A stretch of DNA of 64,000 nt from Gluconobacter kondonii (GCF_002723995.1 NZ_BEWP01000007.1:147667-211666); one strand, 5' to 3'; shown: positions 10,449-20,454, numbered from the stretch's first letter. Numbers and translations: made by a program. Notes: generated by a model not told the origin, from the letters alone.

Positions 10449-13400
10449 GCGCGGTCTCCTTCAGGCCCAGCAGGCCGCTTGTAGTGTATAAGGGCAAAAA
10501 CACAGGGAACAAAAAGCAGGGTGGCAACGGTCGCAACCAGCAGGCCACCAATCACTGCCTTGCCCAGCGGGGCATTGTCGGAATTGCTGATGGACATCGG
10601 GATCATACCGATGATCATGGCCATCGCCGTCATCAAGACAGGCCGGATACGCTCATATCCCGCCTCAAGAGCCGCAAGAACAGCATCGCCGTGCTCCTCC
10701 ATCCGCTCACGGGCGAAGGCCACCACGAGAATGGCATTGGCCGTGGCCGTTCCCATGCACATGATCGCTCCCGTCAATGCCGGAACCGACATCGGGGTGT
10801 GCGTCAGGAACAGACTCCACGCAATGCCACCCAGAGCACCGGGGAGCGCCGAGATGATGACGAACGGATCAAGCCAGGACTGAAAATTCACGACGATGAT
10901 CAAATAGACCAGCACGATCGACAGCGCGAGGCCACCTGAAAGCTGGATATACGCATCATTCATTGTCACAGCCTGTCCGCGAACCACCATGCTCGAACCA
11001 TGAGGCAGTAACTTGCGCTCTTCATCCACGACCCGTTCCACGGCTCTTGAAACTGTCCCTAGGTCCATATCTTCCGGCGCGGCATAAATATCGAACACAG
11101 GCATGATGTTGTAATGCGCGACTTCCGCCGGCGTCCCGGTTTGCACCAGGGCGCTAAGCCCTCCCAGAAGCTGCGGCGTCTGGTTGGTCGGGTTACCGTC
11201 CCCCTTATCGATCGGAAGGATCTCCAGAGCGTTCATAGTTTGCAGATAGTTTGCCGGTGCCTGCACATCAATGAGCTGCGACGTTCCCTGTGCATTCAGG
11301 TAGTAGGTCTGACCGACCTGTCCGCTACCAGACAGAGTCACAAGCGTATTCAAAGCTACGTCACGCTCAGTAATACCTGTGCCCAGCGCAAAACTACGAC
11401 GGTTGTTTACCAGGATCGTCGGCTGCGTCATCGGCTCCTGAATTGAGACATCCGCAATTCCAGGAATATGCCGCAGTTTTTGGGCAATCTGTGTCGCGAA
11501 CTTGAAGTTTTCGTTCAGATTACGTCCTACAATCTGAACATCGAGCGGAGACGGCAGGCCAAAATTCAAGATCTTGGCCGTCAGATCGCCCGGCTGAAAG
11601 GTAAATATTGTTCCCGGGAAAGCATTTGTCAGCCCCGCGCGAAGCTTGCGGCGATATTCCGGAATCGGACTTTCAGAATTACGAAGCTGGATGGTGATGT
11701 CGCAGTCCTGCGACCCCACAGTTGGGGATGGGATCATGGCCTGGTTGAGCTGGCTGAAGGGCAGGCCACAATTATTAACGATATTGACCACCTGCCCAGG
11801 CAAGAGGCTCTGGATCTTGCGTCCCGCAAGCCCCGCAATCTTGCCGGTCTCGTCAAGCCTGGTACCGATCGGCGCACGCATATGCATCTGCATCGTTCCG
11901 GACTTGATCTCGGGGAAGAAGTCCTGACCGATGAAGAGAATTAGCGCCATGGATGACACTGCCGCCAGCAGAAACAGCATGACGAAGCGGCCACGGATCG
12001 CAATCAGGTTTTCAAGGATGACCTTGTAATTCTCGCGGAAGCTCGTGAACCCCGCCTCAAATCCCCGCTGGAACCGCCCGAAAAAGCCTGGCTTGCGGTT
12101 ATGCCACTCGGGGTCACGATGCATCCGCACCTGAGCTGCCAGCATCCAGTTCGCCATCGTTGGTACCAGCGTCCGCGACAGGATGAAGGAGGCAATCATG
12201 GCAAAGATGATGGCCTCAGCCATCGGCATGAACAGCCAGCCCGAAATCCCGGTCAGTTCGAACAGCGGCAGCCACACGATGCAGATACAGGTCGTGGACA
12301 CGAAAGTCGGGATGACGATCTGGTTGGCGGCATCAATGATGGCGTCCTCGAGATCTTTCCCGGTTTCGAGATGCGCGTCGATGTTTTCGATCATGACTGT
12401 CGCGTCATCGACGAGAATACCAACCGCCAGGGCCAGACCGCCCAACGTCATAACGTTGATGGACTGCCCCGCTATGCTCAGCCCGATGATCGAACACAGC
12501 ATTGCCAGCGGAATGGACGTCGCCACAATGATGGTTGAGCGCCACGAGCCGAGAAACAGCAGAACCGTCAGGCTGGTCAGGATTGCGGCCGTGATCATTT
12601 CACGCACCACGTCCACGACTGATTCCTTCACGAAGCTCGAAGCGTCAGTCAGGACATTCACAGTCGTTCCGGCCGGCAGCGTCGCCTCGACCTGTGGCAG
12701 GAGTTTCTTGATGCCGCTCACAACGGAAAGCGTGGAGGCGTCACCGCTCTTAAGAACGACGATCAGCACCGCCTGCTGGCCTTTCACAAGGACGGCGTTG
12801 ATCTGCGGGGGCCCTCCACGATGTACCCACGCGACGTCTCGTAGATAAATCACAGAATTGCCAACCTGTTTGATCGGCATGTTATTAAAATTCGCTAGAT
12901 CAAGAGGCGCTGAGTTCGTCTTCACCATCCAGTCGAGCTGACCGATTCGTTGGTCGCCCGCCGGTAGAACGATATTTTGTAGGTTCAGCGCCGTCGCCAC
13001 ATCTTCTGGAGACAGCCTGTGCGCCAACAGCTTGATCGGGTCGATATCCACCATGATGTCCGGCGCCAGACCACCATAGGGATTGGGAATCGCCGCCCCG
13101 GGCACGGAAATCAGTTCCGGTCGGATCAGGTTGGACGCCATGTTGTAGATTTCCGACCCAGACATAGTCGGATTGTTGACCTGCAACGTCAGAACCGGAA
13201 CCGACGACGCATCCATTGCCAGAATCAGCGGTGGGGTCGAGCCGTTCGGCAACTGTTTGATGACCGTCTGGGACACCGATGTGATCTGCGTCTGCGCAAC
13301 CGCCGTATTGGTTCCCGGCTGGAAGAAGACCTTCACGATGCCACGTCCATAATAGGACGAGCTTTCGATATGTTCGATATTGCTGACGGTCGCCGTTAAG

Positions 13401-13612
13401 GAGCGTTCGTAATAATAGACGATACGCCCCGACATGTCCTCGGGCATCAGGCCGGTATAGGACCAGATGACAGCCACGATCGGAATCTTGATCGAAGGAA
13501 AGACGTCCGTCGGCGTCGAAACGATAGCCCGAACCCCGAAGATCAGGATCAGGATCGACAAGACGACGAAAGTATAAGGCCGCTTCAGCGCGGTAACGAC
13601 GATAGCATTCAT
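10445..13612 (-). CDS. RND efflux permease (AcrB/HAE1-like)
   Basis: Proton-driven inner-membrane pump of the tripartite system, 1055 residues from the ATG at 13612 (AAGGGG lies 12 nt upstream; a TTG start at 13624 is also possible). It has the RND layout of twelve membrane segments with two large periplasmic loops. TM4 carries the proton-relay aspartates (GILVDDATVMIENID). The C-terminal half contains GALGGIAWSLFLTHTPMSV and RIRPVLMTAMAMIIGMIPM, both typical. First gene of the three-gene operon, with a 170-nt gap to the upstream two-component system. Substrate class (drug versus metal) is undecided; overall style is HAE1. Confidence 0.95.
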   Translation of the reverse strand: MNAIVVTALKRPYTFVVLSILILIFGVRAIVSTPTDVFPSIKIPIVAVIWSYTGLMPEDMSGRIVYYYERSLTATVSNIEHIESSSYYGRGIVKVFFQPGTNTAVAQTQITSVSQTVIKQLPNGSTPPLILAMDASSVPVLTLQVNNPTMSGSEIYNMASNLIRPELISVPGAAIPNPYGGLAPDIMVDIDPIKLLAHRLSPEDVATALNLQNIVLPAGDQRIGQLDWMVKTNSAPLDLANFNNMPIKQVGNSVIYLRDVAWVHRGGPPQINAVLVKGQQAVLIVVLKSGDASTLSVVSGIKKLLPQVEATLPAGTTVNVLTDASSFVKESVVDVVREMITAAILTSLTVLLFLGSWRSTIIVATSIPLAMLCSIIGLSIAGQSINVMTLGGLALAVGILVDDATVMIENIDAHLETGKDLEDAIIDAANQIVIPTFVSTTCICIVWLPLFELTGISGWLFMPMAEAIIFAMIASFILSRTLVPTMANWMLAAQVRMHRDPEWHNRKPGFFGRFQRGFEAGFTSFRENYKVILENLIAIRGRFVMLFLLAAVSSMALILFIGQDFFPEIKSGTMQMHMRAPIGTRLDETGKIAGLAGRKIQSLLPGQVVNIVNNCGLPFSQLNQAMIPSPTVGSQDCDITIQLRNSESPIPEYRRKLRAGLTNAFPGTIFTFQPGDLTAKILNFGLPSPLDVQIVGRNLNENFKFATQIAQKLRHIPGIADVSIQEPMTQPTILVNNRRSFALGTGITERDVALNTLVTLSGSGQVGQTYYLNAQGTSQLIDVQAPANYLQTMNALEILPIDKGDGNPTNQTPQLLGGLSALVQTGTPAEVAHYNIMPVFDIYAAPEDMDLGTVSRAVERVVDEERKLLPHGSSMVVRGQAVTMNDAYIQLSGGLALSIVLVYLIIVVNFQSWLDPFVIISALPGALGGIAWSLFLTHTPMSVPALTGAIMCMGTATANAILVVAFARERMEEHGDAVLAALEAGYERIRPVLMTAMAMIIGMIPMSISNSDNAPLGKAVIGGLLVATVATLLFVPCVFALIHYKRPAGPEGDRA

Positions 13613-13782
13613 GCGATCAGACAACCCCTTGGGGCTCTTCCTGGTCCGGTCATTCTCAACGGGTGTCCCCTTGCAAATTGATCCGAGTCATATCCATCGA
13701 GTCTCAGACGACAAGGAAAATTCTGTTTAAATATCAAGACACACGGCAAACATTGACACCCTTCGCAACATTCCGTGTCTTT

Positions 13783-15213
13783 TCAGGCAGATGTCGCGGG
13801 CGCAAAATGAATGGTGAAAACCGCTCCAGGCAGCGTATGACCGGGCCTTGCGGACACGATCTCCACCGTTGCTCCATGCAGCCGCAGGATTGCCGACACG
13901 AGGCTCAGCCCCAGCCCACTTCCCGGAACATGGCGACTTTTATCCGAGCGGTAAAAGCGCCCCATGACGGCCTTGCGCTCGTCTTCGGCGATACCGATTC
14001 CCGTATCACTGACACGCAGCCAGGTCGATCCGTCTGCCCCCTGCCCCGCGCTCAGTCGGACCGTTCCGGGAGCGGGCGTGAATTTGATCGCATTGTCCAC
14101 AAGATTGGCCAGAACCTCGTTCAGCAGGTCCATATCCCCGAACAACGGGACCGCTTTCTCCGAGTCCACAACCTCCAACAGAATACCTTCCGTCTCGGCG
14201 ATCGGTTCATACAGATCCACTACCCCGGCCAGCAGTTCCCGCAGATCGAGCATCGCAAACCCGGCCCGGCGGCGCCCGTTCTCGATCTCGCCAATCCGCA
14301 GCAGGGCCGTAATCACGGAGAAGCATTGCTCCAGATCCAGAGTAGCGCGCTCAATCGCCCCCTGAAGGGCTGCCGGGTCATTGGTAACGGACGACACCCG
14401 CTCCAGACGGGCCTTCACCCGCGCCAGAGGCGTTCGCAGATCATGGGCAATGTCGTTGCCCACGTCCCGGATTTCGTCGAGCAGATGCTCCAGCCGGTCC
14501 AGCATCCGGTTGACCGACACGGCCAATCGCTCGATATCGTCGCGTTCGCGCCCGGTCGGCAGGCGTTCGTGCAGGTCTCCATCCATGATGCGGTCGATCG
14601 CCTCATGCATATCTTTGACGCGACCCAGCGCCCGATGGCTCAGAAAAATCCCCGCCATCAGAGCAAACACCACGATTGGCACCACAGACATTAACGCCGC
14701 ACGTTTGGTGATGTAGCGCAGTTCGTTGGCCATATGCAGAGAGCGCGCCAGCACGAGAATGCGGTCCCGGTTCCCATGCACGCCTTCTACCTCGACGGCC
14801 AGATAGCGCATTTCATAGGGCGTATCGCCGGGAGGCGCGTCCCACAGACGCTGCGTTTTGGGAGAAACCTCCAGCCCCACGGGCCATTTCTTGATGTCAC
14901 CCGCAATCCGGTTGCGGTTCATGTCAAACAACGCAGCCCCGTTGAGGATCACGCGCAGATCGGTCTTGCTGCGTTCCCGAACCTCATACTCAAGCTGGGC
15001 GGGACTTTCCTGAACGAGTTGGTCCGCTTCACGCTGCAGCAGATCTGTCGAGCGCTGTTGCTCGTATTCATTCATCTGCTCGTAGACGAGCCCGAACTGC
15101 AATGCCATTGCGGCGATGATGGCCACGACAAAGGCCAGCGTCAGACGGAACGTCGCAGTGCGGAAAAGATCGGCCCGGAAAAGATCGGAAAAGCGCAGTT
15201 CAGCCCGTGACAC
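13783..15213 (-). CDS. Two-component sensor histidine kinase
   Basis: Membrane sensor kinase, 476 residues from a GTG at 15213 that overlaps the response-regulator stop by 14 nt. The frame is open further upstream (to 15303), but that part only overlaps the regulator gene. Two membrane segments (about residues 17-40 and 165-190) flank a periplasmic domain of about 120 residues, followed by HAMP, the HisKA H-box DIAHDLRTPLARVK with the phosphorylated His, and the ATPase N (NLVDNAIKFTP), G1 (DTGIGI) and G2 (GSGLGL) boxes. It is probably the partner of the adjacent OmpR-type regulator. The signal is unknown. Exact start is uncertain. Confidence 0.93.
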   Translation of the reverse strand: MSRAELRFSDLFRADLFRTATFRLTLAFVVAIIAAMALQFGLVYEQMNEYEQQRSTDLLQREADQLVQESPAQLEYEVRERSKTDLRVILNGAALFDMNRNRIAGDIKKWPVGLEVSPKTQRLWDAPPGDTPYEMRYLAVEVEGVHGNRDRILVLARSLHMANELRYITKRAALMSVVPIVVFALMAGIFLSHRALGRVKDMHEAIDRIMDGDLHERLPTGRERDDIERLAVSVNRMLDRLEHLLDEIRDVGNDIAHDLRTPLARVKARLERVSSVTNDPAALQGAIERATLDLEQCFSVITALLRIGEIENGRRRAGFAMLDLRELLAGVVDLYEPIAETEGILLEVVDSEKAVPLFGDMDLLNEVLANLVDNAIKFTPAPGTVRLSAGQGADGSTWLRVSDTGIGIAEDERKAVMGRFYRSDKSRHVPGSGLGLSLVSAILRLHGATVEIVSARPGHTLPGAVFTIHFAPATSA

Positions 15214-15931
15214 GCAGACTGAACCCGGCACCACGAATACTGTGAATGAGCGGCGGCTCGCCGGGCAGATCAATCTTGCGACGCAGTTTTCCGATATGCA
15301 CATCCACCAGATTTGTCTGCGGAACGAAGCGGTAATTCCACACGTCTTCCAGCAGCATCGTCCGCGTCAGCACCGTATCCGGGCGACGCATCATGTATTC
15401 CAGAAGGCGAAATTCCCGCGGAAGCAGCTCGATTTCCTGCCCGTTGCGAAAAACCCGGCGATCGATCAGATCCATCTCAAGCGGACCGACCCGAAGCACC
15501 GTCACACGACTGTCCGTCGGACGCCTCAGCAGAGCCTCCAGACGCGCGGCCAATTCTTCCATAGCGAAAGGCTTGGTCAGATAGTCATCGCCCCCCGCCT
15601 TGAGGCCGCTAACACGGTCATCCACGGCTGAAAGCGCCGAAAGCACCAGGACGGGAATGGTGATGCGCTGCGCACGCACGCTCTCGATCACCGTCAGCCC
15701 GTCGAGTTCCGGCAACATCCGGTCCACGATCATCAGATCGAACTGCCCGGTACAAGCCTGATCCAGCCCCTCGACCCCCGTCGCGGCCCGCGTGACATCA
15801 TAGCCGCGCGTCGTGAGTTCCTCCACGACCTCGGCCGCAATGCTGTCGTCGTCTTCGATCAGCAGAAGCCGGGGAGAAGGTTCGGAAAGGCGCTCAGGCG
15901 CCCCGGAATCATGTGCAGACGTCATGTTCAT
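15200..15931 (-). CDS. OmpR-family two-component response regulator
   Basis: DNA-binding response regulator. The receiver domain has the acidic pocket (LLLIEDDDS), phospho-acceptor Asp in LMIVDRMLPELDG, and the switch lysine in LTKPF. The C-terminal winged helix includes ELLPREFRLLEYMMRRPDTVLTR and ends with SIRGAGFSLRVTG. The ATG at 15931 (MNMTSAHDSG) was chosen; a GTG at 15940 and an ATG at 15925 are alternatives and no strong ribosome binding site decides. It overlaps the kinase gene and is probably co-transcribed with it. The RND operon immediately downstream is a plausible target, by position only. Confidence 0.95.
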   Translation of the reverse strand: MNMTSAHDSGAPERLSEPSPRLLLIEDDDSIAAEVVEELTTRGYDVTRAATGVEGLDQACTGQFDLMIVDRMLPELDGLTVIESVRAQRITIPVLVLSALSAVDDRVSGLKAGGDDYLTKPFAMEELAARLEALLRRPTDSRVTVLRVGPLEMDLIDRRVFRNGQEIELLPREFRLLEYMMRRPDTVLTRTMLLEDVWNYRFVPQTNLVDVHIGKLRRKIDLPGEPPLIHSIRGAGFSLRVTG

Positions 15932-15992
15932 GATCTTCACATGGGGCAGCCCCCGATGTCATCCAATTAAAATCGGTCTTAAAGGCGGGCCT

Positions 15993-17225
15993 TCAGGGGG
16001 AGGACGGATCTTCCAGCGCCTCTTCCATCTCGTCAGTTGTTCCGTCCAGTGCCCGCAAACGTCTCCCGAGCACACGTGTCCGCCGACGGGCTTCTTCGAT
16101 CGTATTGCCCATCGTCCCGGCGTTGCGGTGCAGTTTTTCCAGCACCTGATCCATCCGCAGCATTTCCTGCCGCGTCGCCCCCAGAAGCCCGGCAATCGCT
16201 TCGGTGCGTTCTTCAAGCGTGAGCGTGACATATCCCAGATGCACCGTCCGGAGCATCGCCGGAAGCAGCGAGGGTCCCATCACCATCACGCGATGCAGCC
16301 GCCCGATTTCGTCAATCACGCCGGGCATCCGGGCAATTTCGGCATAAAGCCCGTCGGTCGGCAGATACAGAACGGCAAACTCAACCGTCACAGGCGGAAG
16401 AATATATTTCGACGCGATTTTCTTTGCCTCAAACCGGATCACGTTTTCCAGTTCGCGCCGCGCCTGACGTTCCGCCAACGCATCCCCGGCATCCGAGGCG
16501 TTCAACAGCCTTTCATAGGCTTCGGTTGGGAATTTGCTGTCAATCGCCAGCCGTGGCGGCGTTTCCGTGCCGCGCACCGGCATCTTGACTGCGAATTCGA
16601 CATTCTCACCCGCCATTCCCAGCCGGAAATTCGTATCGTAGCTGCCCTCAGGAAGAATATCGTCCAGAATGGACCGGCACTGCGCCTCGCCCCAGCCACC
16701 ACGCGTCTTCACATTGGAAAACAGCCGCTTCAGATCGCCGATCTGCGCCGTCACACTCGTGACCTCGCCCAGCGCCTTCTGCATGGCGCTGAATTGCTCC
16801 ACCACACGCTGGAAACTGGTCTGCATCTGCTTTTCCACAGCACCGTGAAGCTGTTCATTCACGGTCGCCCGGATCCGCTCGATCTGCTCGTTCTGGCTTT
16901 GCGCCATCTCACGCAACGCATCTGATAACAGAAGGCGACCTTCTGCCTGGTCCTGCCCCAGATTACGGGCCAACAGACTCAGCCGTTCACTGGTTTCCAG
17001 CCGGAATTGATCCAGCCGCCCCGACAGAACGCGTTCGACTTCCGACAGATGGGCCCGATGATATTCGACGTCCTGCGAGCGCTCTTGCGCCTCACGCTCA
17101 AGAAGGCGCTCGAACCGTCCGCTGCCATTACCGCTCCGCAGGATCGCCAGCAAAGCAACCACCAGCGCGACCGCCGCAACAATCCAGGGGAAAAACTGCG
17201 CCATTCCGGAAATATTCTCCTGCAT
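15993..17225 (-). CDS. rmuC: DNA recombination protein RmuC homologue
   Basis: RmuC-family protein, predicted membrane-anchored with a nuclease-like core, linked to limiting inverted-repeat recombination. It has 410 residues, slightly below the usual 430-480. One membrane helix (about residues 9-29) is followed by a long coiled coil (30-170) and the conserved core with KTRGGWGEAQCRSILDDILP, LAIDSKFPTEAYERLL, and EFAVLYLPTDGLYAEIAR. AGGAC seven bases before the ATG at 17225 supports the start; an ATG at 17204 is possible. Confidence 0.95.
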   Translation of the reverse strand: MQENISGMAQFFPWIVAAVALVVALLAILRSGNGSGRFERLLEREAQERSQDVEYHRAHLSEVERVLSGRLDQFRLETSERLSLLARNLGQDQAEGRLLLSDALREMAQSQNEQIERIRATVNEQLHGAVEKQMQTSFQRVVEQFSAMQKALGEVTSVTAQIGDLKRLFSNVKTRGGWGEAQCRSILDDILPEGSYDTNFRLGMAGENVEFAVKMPVRGTETPPRLAIDSKFPTEAYERLLNASDAGDALAERQARRELENVIRFEAKKIASKYILPPVTVEFAVLYLPTDGLYAEIARMPGVIDEIGRLHRVMVMGPSLLPAMLRTVHLGYVTLTLEERTEAIAGLLGATRQEMLRMDQVLEKLHRNAGTMGNTIEEARRRTRVLGRRLRALDGTTDEMEEALEDPSSP

Positions 17226-17271
17226 GGCGCAGTCCTAGCCGTTCAACGCAATACGGCCAATGCCGCGCGTC

Positions 17272-17517
17272 TTACGGCTGATGGATATTCCCGTAAGACG
17301 CTGCCCCCAGACCCGGGCAGGAACACGGAGCGCCAAGCGGAACCTGCGTCGGCATCTTGCAGGTATAGATCCCGGCCTTGCAGGTGTAGCCATAGCCGGC
17401 GATAGGCGTTCCCGGCGCAATCGGCCCGGGCGCCGCTGTCCCGACACATGCTCCCAGCCCCAGAAAAGACAGACCTGCCGCAGTACGCAGAACGTGACGG
17501 AAAACGGAACGAGACAT
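17272..17517 (-). CDS. Small cysteine-rich lipoprotein, function unknown
   Basis: An 81-residue predicted lipoprotein. The ATG at 17517 is preceded by AAGGAC. Residues 1-24 form a lipoprotein signal peptide ending in the lipobox LGLGAC. The mature part contains GYGYTCKAGIYTCKMP and GAPCSCPGLGAAS, so four cysteines in two CX(n)C-like pairs lie in about 30 residues, between Gly/Pro-rich stretches. I do not recognise a named family. The gene stands alone between rmuC and the flavoprotein gene, 47 nt from rmuC. Confidence 0.7.
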   Translation of the reverse strand: MSRSVFRHVLRTAAGLSFLGLGACVGTAAPGPIAPGTPIAGYGYTCKAGIYTCKMPTQVPLGAPCSCPGLGAASYGNIHQP

Positions 17518-17640
17518 AATCGATGTGTCCTTAAATTGGCCGGGTTGAAAACCGGCCCTCAGAGAGATGCAAACGGATCGCCGCGTCATCGGTTTCCGCG
17601 TGATTGAACGGCAGCATGGCAATCCTGTGGCAATGCGCCC

Positions 17641-18822
17641 TCAGCGATGCCCGGCGGCTGCCGCCTGCCCTGCTGCAACACCGCTCGCCCAAGCCCATTG
17701 GAAGTTGTGTCCGCCAAGCCAGCCCGTGACATCCACAGCTTCTCCGATCGCGTAAAGTCCGGGAATTTCCCGAACCTCCAGCGTCTGGGATGACAGATCC
17801 CGCGTGTCGATCCCGCCGCGCATGACTTCCGCCTTGGCATAACCCTCCGTCCCGGCGGGGCGGAGCTGCCAGTTCGAAATCCGCTCGGCCAGTGCCTTGA
17901 TCGCACGGTCCGGCTGGTTCGCCAGCATCGTATCGCCCATTCCCACCGCCAGAGCACGCGCCAGCCGCTGTGGCAGGGCTTCCAGCAGGCTCGGCGGGAG
18001 CGCTTTCGGACGGTCTTTTTTAACCTTCAGCAGCACGTTAAGCGCATTCTGCCCCGGCAGCAGATCAATCTGCGCCGCATCACCGTTTTCCAGATAGGAC
18101 GAAATCTGCAAAATCGCCGGGCCTGACACGCCGCGATGCGTGAAGACCATCCCGTCCTCAAACCGCGGGCCTTTCTTGCCCACTCGCGCCACGATCGGCA
18201 GCGAAACGCCTGCAAGCTCGGGATCAGCATCCGCCAGAACCAGCGGCACGAGTGCCGGGGCCGTCGGCACCACGCGCAGTCCGAATTTCCGCGCCAGCCG
18301 CAACGACAGATCAGAAGCGCCGAGCTTGGGAATGGACAGCCCACCCGTCGCAAGGATCACAGAGCCCGTGCGGATCTCGCCGTCATCCGTGACGACAATA
18401 AATCCGTGCTCTGCCCGGCGCACGTCCAGAATCCGCGTCTGCATCCTAAATTCGCAGCCAGCGGCCCGACATTCCGAAACCAGCATATCCACGATCTGCC
18501 CAGCCGAGCCATCACAGAAAAGCTGCCCGCGCGCCTTCTCGTGCCAGGCAATGCCGTAGCGGTTCACGAGCTTGAGGAAATCCTGCGGCGTATACCGCGC
18601 CAGCGCCGAGCGGGCGAAATGTCGGTTCTGGGAAATGAAACAGTTCGGGCCGGTTTCAAGATGCGTGAAATTGCACCGCCCGCCGCCCGAGATCAGGATT
18701 TTGCGCCCCGGTTCCGGCCCATGATCCAGAACCGAAACCCGCGCACCGTTCTGCCCGGCCACAGCCGCCGCCATCAGCCCCGCTGCACCGGCTCCGAGCA
18801 CAATCACATCGGGGTTCATCAT
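17641..18822 (-). CDS. HI0933/YhiN-family FAD-dependent oxidoreductase
   Basis: Flavoprotein of the HI0933 (YhiN, BaiN-like) family, 393 residues, standard length. The N-terminal Rossmann motif VLGAGAAGLMAA is followed by the family signature GRKILISGGGRCNFTH (about residues 38-53). Later landmarks are VILATGGLSIPKLGASD, MVFTHRGVSGPAILQISSYL and the C-terminal IGEAVDVTGWLGGHNFQWAW. The physiological substrate of this family is poorly defined. It starts 8 nt after the GST-like gene, so the two form an operon. Confidence 0.93.
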   Translation of the reverse strand: MMNPDVIVLGAGAAGLMAAAVAGQNGARVSVLDHGPEPGRKILISGGGRCNFTHLETGPNCFISQNRHFARSALARYTPQDFLKLVNRYGIAWHEKARGQLFCDGSAGQIVDMLVSECRAAGCEFRMQTRILDVRRAEHGFIVVTDDGEIRTGSVILATGGLSIPKLGASDLSLRLARKFGLRVVPTAPALVPLVLADADPELAGVSLPIVARVGKKGPRFEDGMVFTHRGVSGPAILQISSYLENGDAAQIDLLPGQNALNVLLKVKKDRPKALPPSLLEALPQRLARALAVGMGDTMLANQPDRAIKALAERISNWQLRPAGTEGYAKAEVMRGGIDTRDLSSQTLEVREIPGLYAIGEAVDVTGWLGGHNFQWAWASGVAAGQAAAAGHR

Positions 18823-18830
18823 AGCGGTTC

Positions 18831-19499
18831 TCAGAAATCCAGATTGGCGTAATGCGCGGGCGGCGTGATGCCGCTGACCTTGTCAGACAGCAGGCCCCGG
18901 AAACAGGGCCGGGATTTCACCCGGGCATACCAGTCCTTAGCCGCGGGCGCTTTGGACCAGTTCACGTCGCCGATGAAATCGAGCGCCGACAGATGCGCCG
19001 CAGCCGCGAAATCCGCCAGCGACAGCGCAGGCCCCGCCAACCAGGAGCGCGTTTCCGCCAGCCAGCCGATATAATCGAGATGAAAACGCATGTTCGCATA
19101 ACCGGCCCGCAGCGCATTACCGTCCGGATGGCCACGCCCGAACTGGCGTTTGTCCACCTTCTCGCCCAGAAGGTTCCGGGTGACCTCCTGTGCAAAACGG
19201 GTATCGAACCAGTCCACAAGCCGCCGCGTTTCAACACGGTCGGCAAAGGTCCGCCCCAGAAGCGGCGTATCGGGATAGGCGTCTTCCAGATATTCGCAGA
19301 TGACACGTCCGCCAGGCACGGCCAGACCATTTTCCTCAACCAGCACAGGCACTTCGCCTGCGGGGTTGAGATGCAGAAATTCCTCGCGCTGCTCCCACAC
19401 CCGTTCAATGACGGGTTCGAACGGGAGTCGCTTCTCGGTGAGGGCAAGCCTCACGAGACGGCATTGCGGAGAAAGTGGAAGGTGATGCAGGATACGCAT
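18831..19499 (-). CDS. Glutathione S-transferase-like protein
   Basis: GST-fold protein, 222 residues. The N-terminal thioredoxin-like domain (LHHLPLSPQCRLVRLALTEK, then NPAGEVPVLVEENG, the glutathione-binding cis-Pro region) precedes an all-helical C-terminal domain with WLAGPALSLADFAAAAHLSA, the conserved N-capping motif. The ATG at 19499 follows AGAAAG; a GTG at 19505 is an alternative start. It is divergent from minC and leads an apparent operon with the flavoprotein. Substrate unknown. Confidence 0.92.
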   Translation of the reverse strand: MRILHHLPLSPQCRLVRLALTEKRLPFEPVIERVWEQREEFLHLNPAGEVPVLVEENGLAVPGGRVICEYLEDAYPDTPLLGRTFADRVETRRLVDWFDTRFAQEVTRNLLGEKVDKRQFGRGHPDGNALRAGYANMRFHLDYIGWLAETRSWLAGPALSLADFAAAAHLSALDFIGDVNWSKAPAAKDWYARVKSRPCFRGLLSDKVSGITPPAHYANLDF

Positions 19500-19576
19500 T
19501 GCCACTTTCTAAGTCAGCCGATACCCGCTCACAAGAGCCTCACCGACTGCCCTACACAGGTCCGACGATTTTCACG

Positions 19577-20305
19577 ATGCCCGATCCCGTTTCCGTACCC
19601 TCCTCAACCGCCCCCATGCGCATCCGTGCCCGTGGCCGTTCCTTCCTCGCGCTTGTCCTGTCACCCGAGGCCCCCCTCCCCCTCTGGCTGGACGGTCTAG
19701 ACTATCAGGTTGCCCGGTCCGGGGGGCTTTTCACCGGAAAACCGATCATTCTGGATCTGGGTCTTCTTGATGAAAACACGCCGGGTCTGGCGACGCTTTT
19801 GGACGATATTGGGGGCCGGGGTGTCCGGATCATCGGTCTTGAAGGAGGAAGCCGTCACTGGCCGGCTGTCGCGCACTGGGACTGGCCGGAAATGCTGGAT
19901 GGTGGCCGCCCTGCCGGGGAAGTCGAAATTCCGGAAGACCCGTCCACCAGTGCCGCAGGGCCGGTTTCGGGCGGTGGGACGCTCATTATCGATCAGACCG
20001 TGCGGTCGGGCCAGAGCATTCAGCATATGCAAGGTGACGTGATCATCCTCGGATCGGTGTCTTCTGGTGCTGAAATCGTGGCTGCGGGCTCCATCCACGT
20101 TTACGGAACCTTGCGTGGACGAGCGATTGCGGGCGTGGGCGGACAGTCCCAGAGCCGTATTTTCGCCAGCCGCATGCAGGCCGAACTCCTGGCGCTCGAT
20201 GGCTATTATGCCGTGACGGAAGACATCGATCCCGCCCTTCTGGGACAGGCCGCGCAGGCCGCTCTGGATGAAGACCGTGTCCGTGTTCTGGCACTCCCCG
20301 TGTGA
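19577..20305 (+). CDS. minC: Septum site-determining protein MinC
   Basis: FtsZ assembly inhibitor of the Min system. It has 242 residues. The N-terminal domain (about 12-110) has the RGRSFLALVLSPEAPLPLW opening; the C-terminal beta-helix domain is clear from VRSGQSIQHMQGDVIILGSV, GAEIVAAGSIHVYGTLRGRA and GQSQSRIFASRMQAELLAL. The ATG at 19577 was chosen because upstream codons run into the divergent GST-like gene and are not MinC-like. First gene of minC-minD-minE. Confidence 0.97.
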   Translation: MPDPVSVPSSTAPMRIRARGRSFLALVLSPEAPLPLWLDGLDYQVARSGGLFTGKPIILDLGLLDENTPGLATLLDDIGGRGVRIIGLEGGSRHWPAVAHWDWPEMLDGGRPAGEVEIPEDPSTSAAGPVSGGGTLIIDQTVRSGQSIQHMQGDVIILGSVSSGAEIVAAGSIHVYGTLRGRAIAGVGGQSQSRIFASRMQAELLALDGYYAVTEDIDPALLGQAAQAALDEDRVRVLALPV

Positions 20306-20454
20306 TCCGGGCAATCACGTGATGCGGGTTGCCATGAAAGCACCCCTATTCGCAGGTTGCCGCGACGCATAAAACATTCATAGAATAAGATATCGGCCCG
20401 CGTTGGCCTGTTATGGGCAGGCGCAGACCGAAGAGACGTTTTTCTGGAGTATTC

